From: JAFGDH01 sp964441265
GTDB taxonomy: Archaea; Aenigmatarchaeota; Aenigmatarchaeia; QMZP01; QMZT01
Assembly: GCA_964441265.1 (NCBI GenBank)
Contig: CAYYKJ010000013.1
Coordinates: 1-42,107, forward strand
DNA: 42,107 bases
Direction: 5' to 3'
A model generated the notes under the pieces. It was given only the letters and a program-made list of their open reading frames with translations. It did not search any database and was not told the origin of the DNA. Positions 1 to 7,168 of this stretch are shown here, one piece after another. A program made the translations under genes and the position numbers. The first letter of the stretch is position 1. Each line of letters starts with the position of its first letter.

Positions 1-60
1 CAATTCATCCACCAGCTAAAGCTGGTAGGAATTCTTGCTTAGCGGGTATTAAATATTTAA
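1..60 (+). mobile_element. Probable right end of an IS200/IS605-type (TnpB) element
   Basis: A perfect short hairpin, ACCAGC-TAAA-GCTGGT (11-26), sits in the context AATTCATCC-hairpin-AGGAATTCTTGCTTAGC. From memory this layout resembles the 3' (right) ends of archaeal IS605/TnpB elements, where the hairpin is also the 3' scaffold of the omega RNA. The tnpB gene would lie left of the window, so only this tip can be seen. The call rests on the hairpin and its flanks; no transposase sequence is present to confirm it. The exact element boundary within about 40-60 cannot be fixed. Confidence 0.45.
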
Positions 61-129
61 TTGTTCACCCCAAAACAAAGCAGTTACCTGTACTGACCGT
101 GGCCTCTCCAAAAAAATTGTAGTAGCCCC

Positions 130-139
130 TTTTATAAAT
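130..139 (+). promoter_or_regulatory. TATA box upstream of the dph6-like gene
   Basis: TTTTATAAAT lies about 35 nt before the ATG at 170, which would give a transcript with a leader of roughly 10 nt. No convincing Shine-Dalgarno sequence precedes the ATG. Confidence 0.5.
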
Positions 140-169
140 TACTAACAACTATCCTTCTGGTCGATCGGA

Positions 170-841
170 ATGAACGTGATCGTGCTCTTTTCGGGGGCGA
201 AGGACTCCACCTTCGCCGTTTACAAGGCCATGCTTCAGGGGATGAACGTCCTCAGGCTCGTGACCATAATACCGAGAGGTGAGGAAACCAGCATGTTCCA
301 CCACCCTAACCTGGACTTCGTGGGAATGCAGGCGGAGGCCATGGGAATCCCCCTGTTGACCAGAGAGGTGCCCGAGGGGGACGACGAAGAAGCGGTCCTG
401 AAGGAGGCAATCGGATCCGTGGAGGGGATCGAAGGGGTGGTGACCGGGACGCTCTTCAGCAACGAACAGAAAATTAAGCTTGACTCCCTCTGCGATGAGC
501 TGGGAAAGGAGCACATCTCCATCTCATGGGACAGGAGCATGGGCCAGTACTGGCAGGAGATGCTGGTTTCCGGATTCGACGTGATTGTTACATCCGTGAA
601 CGCCCAGGGCATGGGAGAGGAATGGCTGGGGAGGAAAATCGACGAGCAGGCAATAAGGGAGCTCCACAAGCTGAAGGACAAGTTCGAGGTCCATCCCGGA
701 GGCGAGTTCGGGGAATTTGAGACCTTCGTGAGGGACGGGCCGGTGTTCAGCAAGAAGGTCGAGATCATGGACTCTGAGAAGAACTGGAACGGGGTGAAGG
801 GCGTGTTCAGGATAAGGGACGCGAAACTTGAGGACAAATAG
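170..841 (+). CDS. Dph6-family ATP-PPase (diphthine-ammonia ligase-like, TIGR00289 type)
   Basis: Adenine nucleotide alpha-hydrolase-fold ATP pyrophosphatase. The N-terminus MNVIVLFSGAKDST carries the PP-loop (SGGKDS type, with Ala for the second Gly, residues 8-13), and the C-terminal half has the conserved GGEFGEFETFVRDGPVF stretch. At 223 residues it matches archaeal TIGR00289/COG2102 proteins. In eukaryotes Dph6 amidates diphthine on elongation factor 2 using ATP and ammonium; the same role is likely here but inferred. It heads a run of plus-strand housekeeping genes. A TATA box at 130-139 serves it, and apt downstream appears to have its own TATA, so co-transcription is not certain. Confidence 0.85.
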   Translation: MNVIVLFSGAKDSTFAVYKAMLQGMNVLRLVTIIPRGEETSMFHHPNLDFVGMQAEAMGIPLLTREVPEGDDEEAVLKEAIGSVEGIEGVVTGTLFSNEQKIKLDSLCDELGKEHISISWDRSMGQYWQEMLVSGFDVIVTSVNAQGMGEEWLGRKIDEQAIRELHKLKDKFEVHPGGEFGEFETFVRDGPVFSKKVEIMDSEKNWNGVKGVFRIRDAKLEDK

Positions 842-897
842 CCCGTTCCCCAGTGAACACAGAAAACATTTTTAACCAATTCTCCAATTAGAATACT

Positions 898-1446
898 ATG
901 AAAGACGGAATGGGCGAGATCGACATCAGATCCAAGATAAGAAACATACCTGATTTTCCCAAGAAGGGCGTCCTTTACCGGGACATAACCACGCTTCTGC
1001 AGGACCCAAAGGCCTTCAGGCACGTGATAAAGAAGATGCTGGATCATTACAGGGGCAGGAAGATAGACAAGATAGTCGCCGCGGAGAGCAGGGGATTCAT
1101 AATCGGGAGCGTGATCGCCCATGAGATGCGAAAGCCCTTCGTGCTCCTCCGCAAGCCGGGCAAGCTCCCCTGGAAGAAGGTGAGCCACAAATACGAGACC
1201 GAATACAGCAGGGACTCCCTGGAGATGCACGAGGACGCGATAGAGGAGGGGGACAACGTGCTCCTTCTGGACGATCTCCTGGCCACGGGAGGGACCATGG
1301 AGGCATCAGCGAGGATGATCGAGAACCAGGGCGGAAAGGTCGCCGGCATAGGTTTCATAATAGAGCTCAGCTTCCTGAAGGGGCGCGAGAAGCTGAGAGA
1401 GTACGACGTCTTCTCGCTGGTGGACTACAATAGCGGTGATGAATGA
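898..1446 (+). CDS. apt: Adenine phosphoribosyltransferase
   Basis: Type I phosphoribosyltransferase of about 180 residues, which salvages adenine with PRPP to AMP in the cytoplasm. The PRPP-binding loop VLLLDDLLATGGTM is at residues 121-134, the AAESRGFIIG segment at 61-70 and the APRT-type IPDFPKKGVLYRDIT near the N-terminus. A TATA-like CATTTTTAACC is centred about 26 nt before the ATG, so the message is probably leaderless. The stop codon TGA (1444-1446) abuts the serS ATG (1447), which points to translational coupling of the two genes. Confidence 0.93.
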   Translation: MKDGMGEIDIRSKIRNIPDFPKKGVLYRDITTLLQDPKAFRHVIKKMLDHYRGRKIDKIVAAESRGFIIGSVIAHEMRKPFVLLRKPGKLPWKKVSHKYETEYSRDSLEMHEDAIEEGDNVLLLDDLLATGGTMEASARMIENQGGKVAGIGFIIELSFLKGREKLREYDVFSLVDYNSGDE

Positions 1447-2763
1447 ATGCTTGACATAAGGATGTTCCGGGAGGAACCGGAGAAGATAAGGGAATCCGAG
1501 AAAAGGAGGTTCAAGGATACCGGGCTGGTGGACAGGGTCATAGAATACGACAGGAAGTGGAGGAAAGCCCTCAAGAAGAACGAGGAGCTCAGGCACGAAA
1601 GGAACGTGGTGACCCGGGAGATCGCGGAACTCAAGAAGAAGGGTAGAAAAGGGGACCCCAAGATCAAGGAAATGAGGAAGGTCAATGAGGACATAAAGAA
1701 GAATGACGACCTGACGGGGGAGCTCCTGAAAAAGAGGGACGAGGCGCGGTACAGGGTCGGCAACATACTCAGCGGGGACGTACCCGTCGGGAAGGATGAG
1801 AATAAGAACGAGACCATAAGGTCATGGGGAGTGGCTGGAATCGCCAGGCCGTCCGACAAGAAGGAGATATCGAAGGGGATGAAAACCAGGTATCTCGACT
1901 TCAGCCCCCGGAGCCACGTGGACGTCCTTGAGGACATGGACCTCGCCGAGCTGGAGACCGCCTCCAGGGTATCGGGGGCCAGGTTCTACTACCTAAAGAA
2001 AGAGCTGGTCACGCTCAACATCGCCCTGATAAGGTTCGCCATGGACTTCCTTTCCGGCCGGGGTTTCGTCCCGGTCTGGACACCCTTCATGCTGACCAGG
2101 GAGGCCATGTCCGCAGCGGCGGAGCTTTCCGATTTCGAGGAGATGCTCTACAAGGTGGAGAATGAGGAGCTTTTCCTGATAGCGACTTCGGAACAGACCC
2201 TCGCCTCCCTTCACAAGGACCAGACTCTCGAAGAAGGGAATCTTCCCATAAGGTACGCGGGATATTCGAGCAATTTCCGCAGGGAGGCCGGCTCCCACGG
2301 AAAGGATACCAAGGGAATATTCCGGGTACACCAGTTCGACAAGGTGGAGCAGTACGTATTCTGCAGGCCGGAGAAATCCAAGGAATGGTTCGGGAAGATG
2401 ATAGAGAACGCGGAAATGATATTCAGAAAGCTCGAGATTCCCCACCGGGTGGTCTCCATCGCATCCGGGGAGATAAACGACAATGCAGCGCTCAAATACG
2501 ACATCGAGGCATGGATGCCCGCCCAAGGTAGGTTCAGGGAGGTCGTCTCCTGCTCCAACTGCACGGACTACCAGGCCAGGAAACTGGGGGTGAAGTTCAG
2601 AAGGGGCGGGGATAAGGTGGTTCCCCACACGCTCAACGCCACCGCCGTGGCCACGGAGAGGGCCATGGTGGCGATAATGGAGAACCTCCAGCAGAGCGAC
2701 GGGAGCATACGAATCCCCAAGGCGCTCGTGCCTTATACGGGCTTTAATATGATCGAGAGGTAA
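1447..2763 (+). CDS. serS: Seryl-tRNA synthetase
   Basis: Class II aminoacyl-tRNA synthetase charging tRNA-Ser. Residues ~30-110 form the charged, Lys/Glu-rich helical arm (coiled coil) that contacts the long variable arm of tRNA-Ser. The catalytic core has motif 2 (FRREAGSHGKDTKGIFRVHQF, from ~277) and motif 3 (NATAVATERAMVAIMEN, from ~397). The 438-residue length and motif spacing fit the common bacterial/archaeal SerRS, not the rare methanogen type. The start directly follows the apt stop, with GGTGAT just upstream inside apt acting as the ribosome-binding site. Confidence 0.96.
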   Translation: MLDIRMFREEPEKIRESEKRRFKDTGLVDRVIEYDRKWRKALKKNEELRHERNVVTREIAELKKKGRKGDPKIKEMRKVNEDIKKNDDLTGELLKKRDEARYRVGNILSGDVPVGKDENKNETIRSWGVAGIARPSDKKEISKGMKTRYLDFSPRSHVDVLEDMDLAELETASRVSGARFYYLKKELVTLNIALIRFAMDFLSGRGFVPVWTPFMLTREAMSAAAELSDFEEMLYKVENEELFLIATSEQTLASLHKDQTLEEGNLPIRYAGYSSNFRREAGSHGKDTKGIFRVHQFDKVEQYVFCRPEKSKEWFGKMIENAEMIFRKLEIPHRVVSIASGEINDNAALKYDIEAWMPAQGRFREVVSCSNCTDYQARKLGVKFRRGGDKVVPHTLNATAVATERAMVAIMENLQQSDGSIRIPKALVPYTGFNMIER

Positions 2764-2836
2764 ATATTATAATGTGACCGCCGTGTTCCGGAAGGTAAGG
2801 GGCGGCATTCAAAGAAAAGGGGTGGTTTCAATCATA

Positions 2837-3883
2837 ATGGAGAAACCGGATATGATGAAGGAATTCGACCATCTGGAAGTTCTCAAAATAATAGAAAAAT
2901 TTCCCGAGCAGTGCGAGAAGGGCATGAAGATCGGGGAGAAGTTCATGAAGAACAGGAAGATAAAGAAACCCAAATCGGTCTGTGTCTGCGGCATGGGCGG
3001 CTCGGGGATAACGGGAGACATTCTGGGAAACCTGCTCCCGGAGAAGCAGATTACCGTCGTGAAGGACTACAGCATACCGGATTACGTGGACAATAAATGG
3101 CTGGTCTTCCTCGTGAGCTATTCGGGAAACACGGAAGAGACCGTGTCCTGTTACGAACAGGCGGCCAAGAAGAAGCTGAACGTCATCGGAATCACCTCCG
3201 GCGGGGAGCTCGCCAGAGAGATGAAAAAGAAGAGGAAGCCGGTGGTGAAGATACCCTCGGGAATACCGCCCAGGTATGCGACCGGATACCTGCTGTTTCC
3301 GCTCCTCGTGATACTCAAAAAGATCAGATTTTCGGGAATGAAGGTTAACCCGAAGACCGTCATAAAGCAGCTCAGGGAGACCAGGGAGGAGATAAAGCCG
3401 GATGTCCCCATGAAGAACAACATCTCCAAGAGGATCGCATACAAGATAAAGAACACCATCCCCCTCATCCAGGGCACGGGAAATTACAGCTCAGTATGCT
3501 ACCGGGCCAGGACCCAGTTCAACGAGAACTCCAAAATACCCGCCTTCAGCGAGGTCTGTCCGGAGAACAACCACAACTCCATACTCGCCTTCGAATATCC
3601 CACCCACCTCACCAGGAGGTTCTCGGTCCTCCTGATAAGGGACGAGAAGGAGAGCATACAAGTTAGGAAGAGGGTGGAGTTCACCAAGTCGCTGCTGAGG
3701 AAATCCTGCGACAGCCTGACCGAGCTGTGGTCATTCTATCCCTCCGTGATCGCCAGGATGCTGTCCATAATGTACATACTGGACTTCGTCTCGGTTTATC
3801 TGGCCTTCGTCTACGAGAACGACCCGGGGGAATATTCCCTGCTGCTAAAACTTAAAAAGATTTTAAAACAGAAGGGCCAATAG
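2837..3883 (+). CDS. Bifunctional phosphoglucose/phosphomannose isomerase
   Basis: SIS-fold sugar isomerase interconverting glucose-6-P or mannose-6-P with fructose-6-P. The first SIS domain carries CVCGMGGSGITGD and the phosphate-binding SYSGNTEET; the C-terminal PGI/PMI domain has FNENSKIPAFSEV. The open frame extends up to a GTG at 2774, but I prefer the ATG at 2837 (348 residues). It has AGGGGTGG about 12 nt upstream, starts MEKPDMMKEFDHL as family members do, and the TATA-like AATATTATAA near 2764-2772 would place transcription start near 2793, after the GTG. Own promoter likely, despite following serS closely. Confidence 0.88.
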   Translation: MEKPDMMKEFDHLEVLKIIEKFPEQCEKGMKIGEKFMKNRKIKKPKSVCVCGMGGSGITGDILGNLLPEKQITVVKDYSIPDYVDNKWLVFLVSYSGNTEETVSCYEQAAKKKLNVIGITSGGELAREMKKKRKPVVKIPSGIPPRYATGYLLFPLLVILKKIRFSGMKVNPKTVIKQLRETREEIKPDVPMKNNISKRIAYKIKNTIPLIQGTGNYSSVCYRARTQFNENSKIPAFSEVCPENNHNSILAFEYPTHLTRRFSVLLIRDEKESIQVRKRVEFTKSLLRKSCDSLTELWSFYPSVIARMLSIMYILDFVSVYLAFVYENDPGEYSLLLKLKKILKQKGQ

Positions 3884-3889
3884 ATTGTT

Positions 3890-4399
3890 ATGAAAATGAT
3901 TTTCGTCTCCAGCCCCGACCACACCGACACCAAGACCATGATCGATCTGGCAATCCAGAGGAGCGGGAAAAGATCCTTCTCTCTGATAAACTTCGAGGAG
4001 ATGGGGGACATATCGAAGGACATGGAGAAGGCAAAAAACATGATGATGACAAAGCAGATAGCCTCCGTCTATTACGAGGAGCTGGAAAAGAGGATGATAA
4101 AATCCATGAAGAAGCCCTCCGAAAACATGATAATAAACGGTCCGCTGGCCCTGGAGCTGCCGGTGGTCGGATACATCCACACCCTCCCGGATTCGTTCTT
4201 CCGGGTGTACAAGCCGGATATCATAGTGGTTCTCGAAAGGGTCTCTCCGGGAGGGGAGGTCCCGGAACTCCAGAAGGTCAGCAGGGACTTCGCGATTAAT
4301 TACGCGATGCTGTCGGGTTCCATGCTCAAGATAATAAAATTCAGGGAGGACAACATGATGGACGCGGTGAACGAACTCAGCACGCTCATCAAGAGGTGA
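3890..4399 (+). CDS. AdkA-like protein lacking the P-loop (degenerate archaeal adenylate kinase)
   Basis: The fold follows archaeal adenylate kinase AdkA along its length: SLINFEEMGDIS matches the MVNFGTVMFEVA region, INGPLALELPVVGYIHTLP matches the VDTHSTIKTPKGYLPGLP region, YKPDIIVVLE matches LNPDIIIVVE, and the C-terminal FAINYAMLSGSMLKII matches the MTYGVLTGATVKII region. The N-terminal nucleotide loop is not a P-loop: where AdkA has GVPGVGxTT this protein has SSPDHTDTKT, so ATP-dependent kinase activity is unlikely. It is followed at once by DUF106/EMC3, the same neighbour true adkA has in many archaeal secY clusters (known gene order, from memory). A TATA-like GATTTTAAAAC inside the end of the previous gene suggests its own leaderless promoter. 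Role unknown; possibly a structural or regulatory remnant. Confidence 0.75.
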   Translation: MKMIFVSSPDHTDTKTMIDLAIQRSGKRSFSLINFEEMGDISKDMEKAKNMMMTKQIASVYYEELEKRMIKSMKKPSENMIINGPLALELPVVGYIHTLPDSFFRVYKPDIIVVLERVSPGGEVPELQKVSRDFAINYAMLSGSMLKIIKFREDNMMDAVNELSTLIKR

Positions 4400-4403
4400 A
4401 AGA

Positions 4404-4826
4404 ATGATAGAATACCAGCAGGTTTTCTGGCTGTCCGTGGGAATATCCTTCGTGATGGTGCTATTCTACCGCTTCCTCGCGGACCAGAGAAAGATCAGGG
4501 AACTGAAGAAGGACATGGATTTCCTCAAGGAGAAATCCAAGAAGGCCCAGAAGGCGGGCAACATGAAAAAGTCGCAGGAACTCATGAACGAGATGATGAA
4601 AATGAGCACCAGGCAGATGTCCCTCAACATGAAGCCGATGATGGCCTCGCTGATATTCGTTGCCATTATGCTTTATCTTTTCCTCTACCCGACTTACGGC
4701 GGGGTCAAGGTGGATCTCCCGTTCTATCTCCCCCTGTTCGAGATGGACATGTCCTGGTTCTGGTGGTACGTTATATCGGCTGTTCCCTCGAACTTCATCT
4801 TCAGAAAACTTCTGGGTGTAAGTTAG
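4404..4826 (+). CDS. DUF106 / EMC3-TMCO1-like membrane protein (Oxa1 superfamily)
   Basis: Archaeal member of the Oxa1/YidC/Get1/EMC3 insertase superfamily. TM1 is at residues ~5-25, a highly charged coiled-coil hairpin rich in Lys/Met at ~28-75 (RKIRELKKDMDFLKEKSKKA), and two more TM segments at ~80-98 and ~118-138, the three-helix YidC-like core. It probably helps insert small membrane proteins. Only 4 nt separate it from the AdkA-like gene, and AGGTGAAAG before the ATG is a good ribosome-binding site, so the two are translated as a pair. Confidence 0.85.
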   Translation: MIEYQQVFWLSVGISFVMVLFYRFLADQRKIRELKKDMDFLKEKSKKAQKAGNMKKSQELMNEMMKMSTRQMSLNMKPMMASLIFVAIMLYLFLYPTYGGVKVDLPFYLPLFEMDMSWFWWYVISAVPSNFIFRKLLGVS

Positions 4827-4898
4827 CCCAGCCAGAGCTTCAGCATAACATAGAAATCTATCACGTCCATGGCTGGCATCCCAGGAGGAGTATTATTT
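4827..4898. other. Convergent intergenic region with an inverted repeat
   Basis: Between the converging DUF106 and rnp4 genes, CCAGCCA (4828-4834) and TGGCTGG (4870-4876) form a 7-bp inverted repeat with a 35-nt loop. It could be a weak shared terminator stem, though no T-run follows directly. Nothing else is recognisable. Confidence 0.3.
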
Positions 4899-5237
4899 TC
4901 ATCCCTTCTTCTCCTTCCCGTAGGGATATCTCTTGACGGAGCCGCACCTGCCGCAGGTAATGACCAGAGCCTGCCGGTCCTTGCTCGTCCTCACCCTGCA
5001 GTTCAGTCCGGGAACCAGGAAGGTGTTACATCTGGAGCAGAATCTCATCTTGGCGTGCCTGCCGGGACGGATGTTGTACCTCATCCCTATCTTCCTGGCC
5101 AGCTCCACGTATCTCTCCGCCCGATCAGGGTGCTTCCGGACCTCCTTCTCCGCAAGGGAGAGGAGTATTTCGATTCGCTCCCTGGCGATTTTGGTCCAGG
5201 ATTCAGGCTTGTTGGATCGCCTTCGGGCTGCCTTCAT
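4899..5237 (-). CDS. rnp4: RNase P protein component 4 (Rpp21/Rnp4)
   Basis: Small basic zinc-ribbon protein of archaeal RNase P, which with other protein subunits helps the catalytic RNA remove 5' leaders from pre-tRNAs. The N-terminal half is two basic helices (IARERIEILLSLAEKEV, ERYVELARKIGMRYNI). The C-terminal half has the zinc ribbon FCSRCNTFLVPGLNCRV ... ITCGRCG, giving CxxC ... CxxC ligands. At 112 residues the length is typical. It lies 35 nt downstream of a membrane protein gene on the same strand and may share its transcript, though AT-rich sequence before the start could also hold a promoter. Confidence 0.9.
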   Translation of the reverse strand: MKAARRRSNKPESWTKIARERIEILLSLAEKEVRKHPDRAERYVELARKIGMRYNIRPGRHAKMRFCSRCNTFLVPGLNCRVRTSKDRQALVITCGRCGSVKRYPYGKEKKG

Positions 5238-5272
5238 TTAAATAAATTAAGAAAGGGTAAATAAATAAGGGC

Positions 5273-5809
5273 CTATTCTCCTTTTTCTCCGCCAGCTGCT
5301 GCACCGCCGCTGGATTCTCCTTCCTGGCCGAACCAGAACACTATTATCGCGAGTATTATCACGAAGAATATTATGGTCCAGAATTCGGATGATATCGGCA
5401 AACTGAGGAACAATCCTCCTCCTGCACCAAAAAATATCATCGCGACGATGAATATCACTACCAGCACTGTCACCCACTTGCTCTTCTCGTTTTTCATCAA
5501 ATCGGTGACGTTGAATCCTGTCATTGCCAGAAGCACTACCACGAAGAGTATCCCTGAAGCCACTATGAGCCATGTCCCTGCGATGTTCGTGAAGAACTGG
5601 ACTATCATGGAGTTCCATGAAGAATACAGCATCACGAAGAACGCGAATATCAGTGAAATCACTCCCGCCGCTGATTTCGGCACCTGTTTCGGCAGGGCCC
5701 ACCTCAGCAATCCGTATATGATCGCCAGGGCGAGCAGGAACGGAAAGAGAAACTGGAAAAAGCCCAGATTCTGCATATTCTGTATCAGTAAACTAAATCC
5801 GCCAGCCAT
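5273..5809 (-). CDS. Multi-pass membrane protein, paralogue of 5936-6400
   Basis: 178 residues with about five hydrophobic segments (~15-35, ~47-67, ~75-97, ~112-130, ~140-160) and an acidic Gly/Ser-rich C-terminal tail. The segment FPFLLALAIIYGLLRWA followed by VISLIFAFFVMLYSSWNSMIVQFF parallels IPFVFVFAIVYGGMEFA and LIISLCFAFFAITNQAVINFI in the next upstream gene, so the two are paralogues. TATA-like GTTTATAAAGG (5829-5840) is about 26 nt before the ATG, implying a leaderless transcript. No family name recognised; no catalytic motif visible. Confidence 0.75.
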   Translation of the reverse strand: MAGGFSLLIQNMQNLGFFQFLFPFLLALAIIYGLLRWALPKQVPKSAAGVISLIFAFFVMLYSSWNSMIVQFFTNIAGTWLIVASGILFVVVLLAMTGFNVTDLMKNEKSKWVTVLVVIFIVAMIFFGAGGGLFLSLPISSEFWTIIFFVIILAIIVFWFGQEGESSGGAAAGGEKGE

Positions 5810-5935
5810 ATTAATAATTACAGTTGATACCTTTATAAACTTGATCAGAAAAACGGGGAATAGCTTATTAATTTATCGTTTTTCAGGAAGCGAAACGCCA
5901 ATTCCTCAATGTTCTTTGTCAAATAATTATCCGGA

Positions 5936-6400
5936 TCATACCGGGTTCTTTATCTTGAAGAAGGCATAATAGAACATAACCACAACTATGACGAACCCTA
6001 TTATCATTATCAGGCTCTCGTTGCCCAGTATGGACCCCTGGATGGTGTTGTAGAAGGGGGAGCTGTCCGAGCCGAACTGCACGAAAAGCAGGAGTATAAG
6101 TCCCAGTACTATTATGAGAAGAACCGGGTTGGCCCCCTCGCCCTCCTTCCTCTTGAAGGGCTTCTTTATGAAGCCTATGAAAAACACGATCACGAAGAAG
6201 ACCGCCGCGTAGGGAAGCACCTGGTTTATGAAGTTTATGACTGCCTGGTTGGTTATGGCGAAGAAGGCGAAGCAGAGGGATATTATCAGGCTCACCTTCT
6301 TGTTCCTGATAACCGCGGCGAACTCCATCCCCCCGTAAACGATGGCGAAAACGAACACGAAGGGTATTATCGTTTCCAGCGGAAGCATCTCGAAAACCAT
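5936..6400 (-). CDS. Multi-pass membrane protein, paralogue of 5273-5809
   Basis: Hydrophobic protein with about five TM segments and a basic loop KKPFKRKEGEG in the middle. The open frame reaches an ATG at 6430, but the ATG at 6400 (MVFEMLPLET, 154 residues) has a strong GAGGTAGGTG ribosome-binding site 5 nt away. That start also clears the stop of the upstream gene at 6409, so I choose it. It shares a two-helix pattern with the next gene. It sits inside a three-gene membrane cluster (7122 to 5273). Function unknown. Confidence 0.75.
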   Translation of the reverse strand: MVFEMLPLETIIPFVFVFAIVYGGMEFAAVIRNKKVSLIISLCFAFFAITNQAVINFINQVLPYAAVFFVIVFFIGFIKKPFKRKEGEGANPVLLIIVLGLILLLFVQFGSDSSPFYNTIQGSILGNESLIMIIGFVIVVVMFYYAFFKIKNPV

Positions 6401-6408
6401 ATCCACAC

Positions 6409-7122
6409 CTACCTCTGGGCACTCTCCCATTCCTTCACTATGCTGCTGAGCTCGTCCTGGAACTTCTTGAGCCTACTGCCGGTGGCGAACCCCCCGACCT
6501 GGATAGATTCCCTGTACTGCTGTATCGCGTTCTGTGTCTGTGAGAACAGGCTTCCCCACTCCCGCATTATGTTTCCCGCGTCCATCGCCCGCCCATGACC
6601 GCTCGATGCCTTCTTGTACTGGGTCACCAAGTTCTTCAGGGCCTTCAGATAATCGTTGATCATCCTTTCCTGATCCTGGATCTCATGGGTGGCGCTCTTC
6701 TTGAGGCGGTTGGCCAGCTGGCTCCCCAGGCTGGAGAAGACCGACCTTCCCTTGGGGGCGCCTCCCTGCCCGCCGGCCTGGGCGACCGCCCCTCCCCTGG
6801 TCCCTCCGCGGGCCCAGAAGAAGTAAACAACCCCGAGTATTATCAGCATGAACATCCAGAACTCGCTGGCCCTCACGAAGTAATCATACCATCCGTTTAG
6901 GATTATGAAGGCGTAAACTGCGACCGACACCAGCAGCTTTATGCCTTTGTGCAGTCCCAGTATGCCCCTCGAGGTCAGTATGTAAATGAACAGAAGGATG
7001 AAAAGTGAAGGGAAAAAGAAAAGGTAGAATATCTGATATATGGGGCCCTGCATCGCGTACTTGGAGATCAACTCGGGACTGATGTTGAAAAATCCCGCCA
7101 GTATGTCCATGAAAGTGGCCAT
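6409..7122 (-). CDS. Membrane protein with three TM helices and a C-terminal helical cytoplasmic domain
   Basis: 237 residues. TM segments lie at ~30-50, ~60-78 and ~84-102. A Gly/Ala-rich linker (RGGTRGGAVAQAGGQGGAPKG) follows, then a charged helical region (~125-237, ISAxK/RLKK, DQERMINDYLKALKNLVTQYKK, RLKKFQDELSSIVKEWESAQ) that looks like a coiled-coil bundle. A TATA-like CATTTAAACATA is centred 26 nt before the ATG, so this is the first gene of the membrane-protein cluster and probably leaderless. No recognised family. The cytoplasmic helical domain next to two paralogous membrane partners suggests a membrane complex (inference). Confidence 0.7.
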   Translation of the reverse strand: MATFMDILAGFFNISPELISKYAMQGPIYQIFYLFFFPSLFILLFIYILTSRGILGLHKGIKLLVSVAVYAFIILNGWYDYFVRASEFWMFMLIILGVVYFFWARGGTRGGAVAQAGGQGGAPKGRSVFSSLGSQLANRLKKSATHEIQDQERMINDYLKALKNLVTQYKKASSGHGRAMDAGNIMREWGSLFSQTQNAIQQYRESIQVGGFATGSRLKKFQDELSSIVKEWESAQR

Positions 7123-7168
7123 ATTTTATCATTGTCCTAGTATGTTTAAATGTTAGTCCTGGGAGTGA

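Noticed and set aside
235..1230. 331-codon minus-strand frame over the dph6-like and apt genes
   Set aside because: Shadow of two clear plus-strand genes with conserved motifs.
4823..4879. 18-codon minus ORF (MPAMDVIDFYVMLKLWLG) between DUF106 and rnp4
   Set aside because: No ribosome-binding site or known family; the overlap with the DUF106 stop is likely chance.
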